In this document: positions 37,901 to 46,900 of the stretch, one piece after another
Numbering within the stretch: the first letter of the stretch is position 1
Layout of the letters: each line of letters starts with the position of its first letter
Assembly: GCA_943736015.1 (NCBI GenBank)
Contig: OX031065.1
Span: 627,501 to 691,500, forward strand
Direction of reading: 5' to 3'
DNA from: Tridacna crocea
Lineage: Eukaryota > Mollusca > Bivalvia > Cardiida > Cardiidae
Length of the DNA stretch: 64,000 bases
Position numbers and translations under genes: made by a program
Notes under the pieces: generated by a model
What the model saw: only the letters and a program-made list of their open reading frames with translations
Told to the model about the DNA's origin: nothing
Databases searched by the model: none

Positions 37901-40900
37901 GAAAGCACCGTCATCTAATAGGCTAGTTTTATCCTTCAATTGACTTTTACATTTATAATGATTTCGATGAAAAGTATCACTTAATTATTGAAATTGTTTC
38001 TTTTAGATGCAGAATTTTTTGTTATGTTCTCATTATGTTTGCAAAGCTAACATATGTAGAGATTTTTTTTAAGTTAATGTTAAAGGGGTTTAGTATTTAG
38101 GAGTTCACATGGGTGTCTACTTCACAAAGGTTTCTCTGTGAAAAAAAGAAATGTAATGTAAAACATGATGAAAAATTTTAAGGCCATGGTTTTCCATATT
38201 TTACAGGGAGAAATGAAATGTTAAATGTTTTATTTCTGATACCACTTTTTGAGACTTTTTTTTTTTATCAAGATCTGATTTAACTTTTTGACTTGGGGTG
38301 AGATAGTCCCTTCAAACATTTCATTTCATGTTCAGATTAGTTCCCTTTCAGCTTTAAGTAACATATTGATAGAGAAAAAAATTATGAAATCTTTTTGACA
38401 AACTTTACAGCAATAATCAGTTTTATTTCCTTCAGGAAAAAGAAATTAATGTTTGGGACTTAATGTCTCGATATAATCAGATTCTGAGAAAGTCGTAGTA
38501 AGTTTGGCATTGCTAATGCTATCTGTGAAATCTCTTTTTTTCAGGTTTCATTACATTCAATTTCTGTTTTGCCTTTCTTATAAAAAAGCAATATTTTTGC
38601 TTTATACAGGTTCAAATTTTCAATTTTGCAAAGTTCAAACAAAACATGAACTATCAGACAAACTCAATGCCTTCTAAAGACAAGTTTTTTGTCTTGAAGA
38701 AAACAGCGATGGAAAATGTTGAGGCTAAGGGAGAAATTTCTGAAATGGAATTTTCACCTCTTGCCATTTGGTTATCTTAAACTTTTTGGAAAGAATATTG
38801 CAGAAAACATGATGGGGAAAAGGAGAAAATACGAATTACCAACTTTTTGTCCATCTCCCACAAATCTTTGTCCCCTTTCACAGAGATGTTTGATTTTTTT
38901 AGCCACATTTGCATTATCATTTATAAATACTTTCAATTTGGACCCATATAACATTTTGTTGTTTGGTAAAGAGTGAATATACATGTATTAAATCTCAATT
39001 CATCTGTATTACCTGTTGTCTGCTTCAAAGTTGTTTAATAGGAGGTATTGAGTTAAAACATCATCAGATTCTGCACTATGGTGCCACTACATTCAACCCT
39101 GTCTAAATCAGCCACAGAAAGGCAAAAACAAGGTGATCAAGATCAGACAAGCTATTGTGTCACATTCTAGTCAAGTAGTCCTTCACTGGCCCCTTAGTTG
39201 TGAGAAACTTGGCAAAAATTCCTGATTGAGAGATTCCATATCGATTTCCTTAACGCTAAAATTTAGAGTCAATGAAGACAAGTGGCTGTAAACGCATGGT
39301 TGACTGTATTTGATATCTCACAAAAAAGAGTAAAGTTCTACAAGTTAATGTTTGGCTTGCTACATATTTAATTAACTGTGTTTCTTTTCATTTTCAAACA
39401 AAGCAAGGACAAAAATAACAGAAACTTTAGTTTACAGGCAAAGAACATCCTATGAAAAAAAAGAATTGTTTATAAATTATATATTATTTATATTAACCAA
39501 TTTTATGTGACTGTATGAACAATTTTGACTTTGACATTGCGGTTAGTCCCTGTCAAAACTGTTCCCACAGTGCATGCGATTTCACTCATAATCTGATTCC
39601 TTTAGACAAAATGAAAGAGCTAGCGACGCTGACTCGAGTCTTAGCCATGATTGGTAAAGCGGGGATAGCTGGAGGATGGGGTGCTCTCATGGTCTTCTCG
39701 GCCGAGCTTTTTCCTACGGTAGTTAGGTAAACATTCATCACTATAAACAACAACAAACACTGTCTATGGAATCCTTCGGGTACTGGCCTAAACGTTTGAC
39801 ATGATAGTGTCATATTGTGGATGAGATGGTTGCACCATTCTACGGTCAATACATTCGTATCATACAAAGTTACATTTTCAAACATGAGCTGTAGACTTTA
39901 ACAAATCATTGTAAAGGATTATAATTGAAGCTTAAAGAAATGCTCTACAGATTGTAGTGGTCAATATCAGACAAAAGATTGTGAGATATTTTTATATCTG
40001 TTGTTTGGTTACAGACACCATGCTTATGAAGGTTAGATGAAAATATTGTCTAGTATAACAGGAACACTAGAACAGATCCTGAGAGAATACTGTCATAGCT
40101 GGTTAAAATCAGAAGATAACCTGGTCACTTGGAAAGCTTATGGTTATACAAATGCCCTTGACATAAATCAAAGTAGGCTTTATGTATGAATCCATAGAAA
40201 TTTACATACATTTCTTGTTTCTCGGTCACCCCTAGTGATCAGTACAATGCTTTTGGTTGTAGGACCATACCTATTAGGAGTAGTTTATACAATTTTTTAT
40301 GCGAATGTATAAGGTTACCATATCTGTCTGGTATATTTGGTCACCAGTAAGTTATGCCAACGTAGTGGCTACAAGCAAGGATTCTATAGAGGTGGACTCA
40401 AACTACAATGCTAATTCACAGATAGTCTTCCTATTTTTCTTGGGCAGGTTTTAAGGGTGGGGAAGGGTGTGGTCACTTTTAGACTTTTGGCTGAAATGGA
40501 AAACACAGGGTTTACATTTAAAGAAAACAAATTATGAAGGCTTTACATAAAGCCATGGTAATCTGTGAAATAGCAAAAAGAAAATCTGTTAATTCCGATG
40601 GTTGTGAAAATTTGAATGGCACTTGTAAGTATGCCATTTATTTTCCCTTTTGATATCATATTCTCTTACATGGGTCTTGTTAGGATTTGGTAGGCAATAA
40701 CTTATTTTCCCCCATGAGATTCATGACATTAATACATGAACATTTTAAGCATACATGTATTTAGATTTACATTATCTGTAATTGGCTACAGAGAGGCCTG
40801 GAAATTGATAGAAAGAAGAAACAATGCTGTTGACAATGGTAGAAGCAAAGAGAAATCTTTTATATTAGATCTTTCAAATCATTTTCATTTGAGTTACAAA

Positions 40901-43900
40901 ACAGGGAAAAAATTGGGCAACAAAGCGAATAAAATGATACCTAGAATTTCATCCTTGTTTTGGTTTCATAATAGTAGTTAGAAATATTTTGGGGAACACA
41001 TCCTAGAGGTATTATACAGATAAACAGGGAAACTCAACAGTTTCCAACCAATAACCAACATTGCACAGGACATTAATGTCCCTGGTCCCCAATATGATCG
41101 CTGTGATGAACTTGTTGATCACCATAATGGATTTTAGGCTGGGACCCGGACCTGCTGGATCCTGTTCTGTCTTGTGTACTCACATGACCTCTCTGGATTT
41201 TCGTTACATCTGGATATGGAGGATATTTCAGACAAAGGTCCAGAGAGACATCTATTGTGTGCACAAGTTGGTGCCTTTTTCTGTTCACCTTTTATCAGAT
41301 TGCAACATTGTAGATTTGCTGACACAGAAAGCATTTTCAGATAATTAGTGAAACTTGACTGAAACGGTGGATTTTTTGTCTGACAGGGGAGAAACAATGT
41401 TTTTCCTCTCCTACAATGTTTTCAAAGACTTTCTTGCAAAGGATCATGATACACATCTGGGACAGGGCTATACTGTGAGTGATCTGGTTGTTTTAATGTC
41501 TGTATGACCCCTTTATCAACTTTATAAATAATTTTCATTTTCAGGAATTTAGGCGTCAGTGCATGTGCATTTTGCGCCAGAATTGGAGGAATTGTGGCCC
41601 CACAGCTGGTGTATTTGGTAAGTGAATTTGAAATTTAATTTTCTCCAAGGATTATCAAATAGCAACAATAACTGTAGGCATAAGGCTGTCTTTTACAGCT
41701 GATTATAGGAAACCTTTGTGGCCATAGAAAAACAAATTTTATTGGAATCAGCCATTCTCTCTCTCTGTCAGTCTGACCATCTGTCTCTCTGTATACATTT
41801 TCAAATGTCGTGTTATATCACAAAGTTTTCTATTAGTCTTACTGGTATAGAATTGACACTAGATTGGCAAGATGCAATTCTTAGTGTTATTGGCCAAAGG
41901 CAAGGGAGCTTATGTCATGGTCCTGTGTCTGTTGTTAGTCCCTCTTATTACAGGAGACTACTCCTTCATGTATTGCTTCATCCTGGTTTAACTCTTTACC
42001 AAACAACAATATTTTAGATTTGTCCAAATTGAAAGCATTTGCAGACGACAAAGTAAAAGTGACTGAAAAATTGAAATTTGTTCTGGGAAGGGTAGAAAAC
42101 ACTGTGGGGAAAGGAGAAAATGCTGGTTACCAGCATTTTCTCCTTTTCCTACAGTGTTTTCAAAAGGCTTCTTTCTCAGGGGTGTCAAAAGTAGGGATTG
42201 TGTGGTAATGGGTTAAATGCAATACCAAGTAATTGTGTAAGGGAGAATTCTCTTCAGCTCAATGGTGATGATGTTGGCCTTTGTTGGGACGTTCTAGGGT
42301 CGAATACTGCCTGGTCCTTGTATTTCTGCTATGCATCCAATTTTTCATTTGTTTTTTTTGTAAGAAACTTTGTTCATAAGATTGGGGCTCTTCAGGGATA
42401 AGCCATTGGGCTTTTAATCCCATTTGTTGTCAAAAAACAGACTTTCTGCATAGTAAGGCCTTGAATCATCAATAAATGATGATTTTAAGAGAAGGTGTGT
42501 TAGGGGAGACTGCTACTTTCATGCACGATTTCATCCCGGTTTAAATACAATGCCTGGTGAATTCTCTTTAGATCAGTGGTTATGGTGTTGGCCTTTTGTC
42601 CGGCCACTGCATTCTAGGTTCAAATCCTGCTTGGTCCCTGTATTTCTGCATTGCATTTATTTATTTATTTATTTGTTGTGGTCTTGGATTGTAAGAATCT
42701 GTATGTCCTTACATGTGTTAACTTTTACTTCTAACATCTTCAATCTAAAAACTGCCCATCCAAGTTTGACCTACTTGACAGAAATGTTTTTGCCATGGTC
42801 CTCTTCAGAATTTCTTTAAAGAATTTGATTTCTTGAATAACTATGGTATCCATAGTAACAAAACTGAAAATTCTTATTATTTTATTGTCCCAAACCATAA
42901 GGCCTAAAGCTACCAAATTTGACTTGTGGGTTCATGTAAGAGACACCTATATAGATTAGTAGATAATCAAACAGTTTCCTTGGAAAGTTTAGTGGTCTGT
43001 TGACACTATATCATAATTGCTCAAACGATTTAGCAGTGCTGATGAAGATGTCCTCCAGATTTGTAACAAAGATTGCTTCTTTTCCTTCAATAATTATGCC
43101 CCCCTTTCGAAGAAATGGGAGTATATTGCTTTGCACTTGTCGGTCGGTCCGTCAGTCCGTCCGTCCGTAGACCAAGTTTGTCCGGAGCATAACTCAAAAA
43201 CTATTTCAGGTATCATCTTGAAACTTCATAGGTGGATAGATCTCATTAAGGAGAAGTGCAGTGCACAAGAACCATAACTCTGCCCATCATATTTTTGGAG
43301 TTATTGCCCTTTGTTGATTTTCATACTTAATTTTTGTCCGGAGCATAACTCAAAAACTATTTCAGGTATCATCTTGAAACTACATAGGTGGAAAGATCTC
43401 AGTAAGGAGAAGTGCAGTGCACAAGAACAACAACTCTGCCCATCATATTTTTGGAGTTATTGCCCTTTGTTGATTTTCATACTTAATTTTTGTCCGGAGC
43501 ATAACTCAAAAAGTATTTCAGGTATCACCTTGAAACCTCATAGGTGGAAAGATCTCATTAAGGAGAAGTGCAGTGCACAAGTACCATAACTCTGCCCATC
43601 ATATTTTTGGAGTTATTGCCCTTTGTTGATTTTCATATTTAATTTTTGTCTGTAGCATAACTCTAAAAGTATTTCAGGTATCACCTTGAAACCTTATATG
43701 TGAAAAGAAGTGCAGTGCACAAGAACCATAACTCTACCTATCATATTTTTGGAGTTATTGCTCTTTGTTGATTTTCAGACTTAATTTTTGTCCGGAGCAT
43801 AACTCAAAAAGTGTTTCATGTATCATCTTGAAACTACATAGGTGGATAGATCTCATTAAGGAGAAGTGCAGTGCACAAGAACAACAACTCTGCCCATCAT

Positions 43901-46900
43901 ATTTATGGAGTTATTGCCCTTTGTTGATTTTCATACTTAATTTTTGTCCGGAGCATAACTCTAAAAGTATTTCAGGTATTATTTTAAAACCTCATAGGTG
44001 GATAGATCTTACTAAGGAGAAGTGCAGTGCACAAGTACCATAACTCTGCCCATCATATTTTTGGAGTTATTGCCCTTTGTTGATTTTCATAGTTAATTTT
44101 TGTCTGGAGCATAATTCAAAAAGTATTTCAGGTATCACCTTGAAACCTCATAGGTGGATTAACCTTATTAAGGAGAAGTGCAGTGCACAAGAACCATAAC
44201 TCTGCCCATTATATTTTTGGAGCTTTTGCCCTTTGTTGATTTTCATACTTAATTTTTGTCCAGAGCATAACTCAAAAGGTTTTTCAGGTATCATCTTGAA
44301 ACTTTATATGTGGATAGATCTTATTCAGGAAAAGTGCATTGCCCATTATATTTTTGCAATTACTGCCCTTTGTTGATTTTCGTACTTATTTTTTTTCCGG
44401 AGCATAACTCAAAAAGTGTGTGAGGTAAAATCATGAAACTTTAAAAGTTGATAGTTCACATAAATAGGAAGTACAGTGCCCAAGAATTGTTAATTTATCA
44501 TTAATAATTTTCGAGTAATTACCCTTTGTTCGTTTTTACACTTTGAACGTAAGAGTTTATAATCACATTGGATGCCATTAGGGCAGCATACATGTTTTAC
44601 AAACATCTCTTGTTTCTTCTCAAAAGATGGGAATTTAAAAAGAAATACAGTAGCATAAATGAATAAAGACAAAGTTCTCTTGTTAGCTAACCTGAGCACG
44701 AAGTGCTTAACTCTTTTCCACATGAGCATATGATGGACTTGTCCAAATTGAAAGCATTTGCAGACAACAATGCAAACAAAGCTCAAAAGATGGATTTTGT
44801 CTTTTATAGAGTAGAAAATAGAGTAGAAAACATTGTGGGAAATGGAGAAAATGCTGGTTACCAGCATTTTATCCTTTTCCCTTAATGTTTTCAAAAGGCT
44901 TCTTTCCAGGGGTTGATTAAAGTCAGGATTGTGTGTTAATGAGTTAGGTAATTTTGTTGTGCCTATCTTCTGTCTGTCATCCATCCTCAACTTTAACCGT
45001 ATGTACACTCTAGAGGCCAGCATTTTCTCCTTTTCCCTTAATGTTTTCAAAAGGCTTCTTTCTAGGGGTTGATTAAAGTCAGGATTGTGCGTATTGAGTT
45101 AGGTGATTTTGCTGTGGCTATCTTCTGTCTGCCATCCATCCTCAACTTTAACCGTATGTACACGCTAGAGGCCACTTTTTGGAGCAAATCTCATGGAATT
45201 AGGTCAGAATGATATCTCAGATGATTTCCAAATCCAGTTGCATAAGGATTAAAAGTACAAGAGAATGAATCATATCATTCAAAAAGTTGGTAATCGGATC
45301 CAATCTTAAAAAAACTTATGTAACTATAGAGGCCACATTATTAGTCCATTCCTCATGGAAGTTGATCAGTATATTTGTCTCTATCTCTCAGGAAAGCTCA
45401 GATTTTTAGCTTCACCGGCTTATGTCATGGACGGTGTCTGTCGTGCGTCCATCCACGTGTGTGTTAACTTTTATTTCAAACTTCTTCTTCTCTGAAACTA
45501 CCCTTCCATTTTTATGAAACTTCACAGAAATGATACTGACATAGTCCTCTTCAGAATTACTTGAAAGAATTTTATTCCTCCAAAAACTCTCGTTGCCATG
45601 GCAACAAAACTGAAAAATATTGAACAATTTTAAAAATCTTCTTCTCTGAAACCATAAGGCCTAGGTTTATCCCGTGGACCTCTACCAAGTTCCTGCAAAT
45701 AATAGCCCTGGGGTCAAAATTGGCCCCCACCCCAGGGGTCACAAGTTTTATATGGGCTTATATATGGAAAACTTTAAAAGCCTTCTGGTACCTAGCCATA
45801 AGGCCTAAGGCTACCAAATTTGCCATGTATCTTTATCAAGTGATTGTCTATCAAGAGTGCCCAAATGATAGCCCAGAGGTCAAATTTCGCCCGGCCTCGG
45901 GGGTCACAAGTTTTACATGGGCTTATATAAGGAAAAACTTGAAAATGTTCTCATACCAAGCCATTAACCCTAGGGCTACTCACCTTTGCATCTAACTATA
46001 TCAAGTGATGTCTACCAAAGGTGCCCAAACTATAGCCCTGGGATTAAATTTTGCCCTATCCTGGGGCTCATTTTGGGAATGTTTTAAAAATCTACATGTA
46101 CCTAGCCATAAGGCCCACACCAGGGGTTACAAGTTTTACATGGGCTTTTGTGGTGAAAACTCTCTAAGTCATATTGTTACCCAACATAATATAGAGTAGG
46201 GCCCTGTCTCATGGGTTTCATGTTTACGGGGCCTTTTATTTATAAAACTTTAAAAATCTTCTTGTTTATAACCACACGTTCTAGACCTGTATTATTTGGT
46301 ATGGGGCTGTATTTTGTGGACTTCCACCAGGATTCAAGTAATTATAGCTTTGTGGTCAAAATTGGCTTGGCCCGGGGGTCACAACTTTCTCGTAGGATTT
46401 TATAGAAAAAAATTTGTATGTCCTCAAGTTTGAAATGTTTGACTCGTGATGTTTTTACTTATTAGCCAGTGGAGGGATACAGGGCCATCATGGCCCTCTT
46501 GTTTTTTTGTCAGGTTTAAAAGTACTACAGACCTCAGTCTTCTTCTCTCTGATGCTTGTTCAACTGGATCATAATGTTTTTCCGTATATCATTGACAATA
46601 TTGAAAGTGGGCGAGCCTGATTAACCCTTTACCAAAACACCCCTGGTTTTTACAACCATGAGACAGATGCCTTTTGAAAGATTCCTGAGACAGATGCCAT
46701 CTGAGACAGATGCCTTTTGAAAACATTGTGGGAAAAGGAGAGCATTTTCTCCTTTTCCCACAATGTTTCCTACCACACTGGGATCAAATTTCCATTTTCA
46801 GGTTAGGTTTATTATTTTGTTTGCAAGAGCTTTCAAATTGGACCAGTCTAAACTTTGGTTAAAAAAGCAGGCCATTAGGTCGTATCAGAAAAGAACATTG

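Noticed and set aside
34638-39605. A missing exon between helix 9 and helix 10
   Set aside because: The phases of the exons ending at 34637 and starting at 39606 join exactly, and the protein is continuous compared with SLC22 layout.
43017-44043. Coding gene with repeated PEHNSKTISGIILKLHR-type peptides
   Set aside because: The 156-bp period equals 52 codons, so frames stay open by periodicity; the element has HINE-like ends and no start or splice context.
44490-45050. 186-residue minus-strand frame
   Set aside because: It runs through a TH-MITE, a local duplication and an H-A fragment; no domain or consistent composition.
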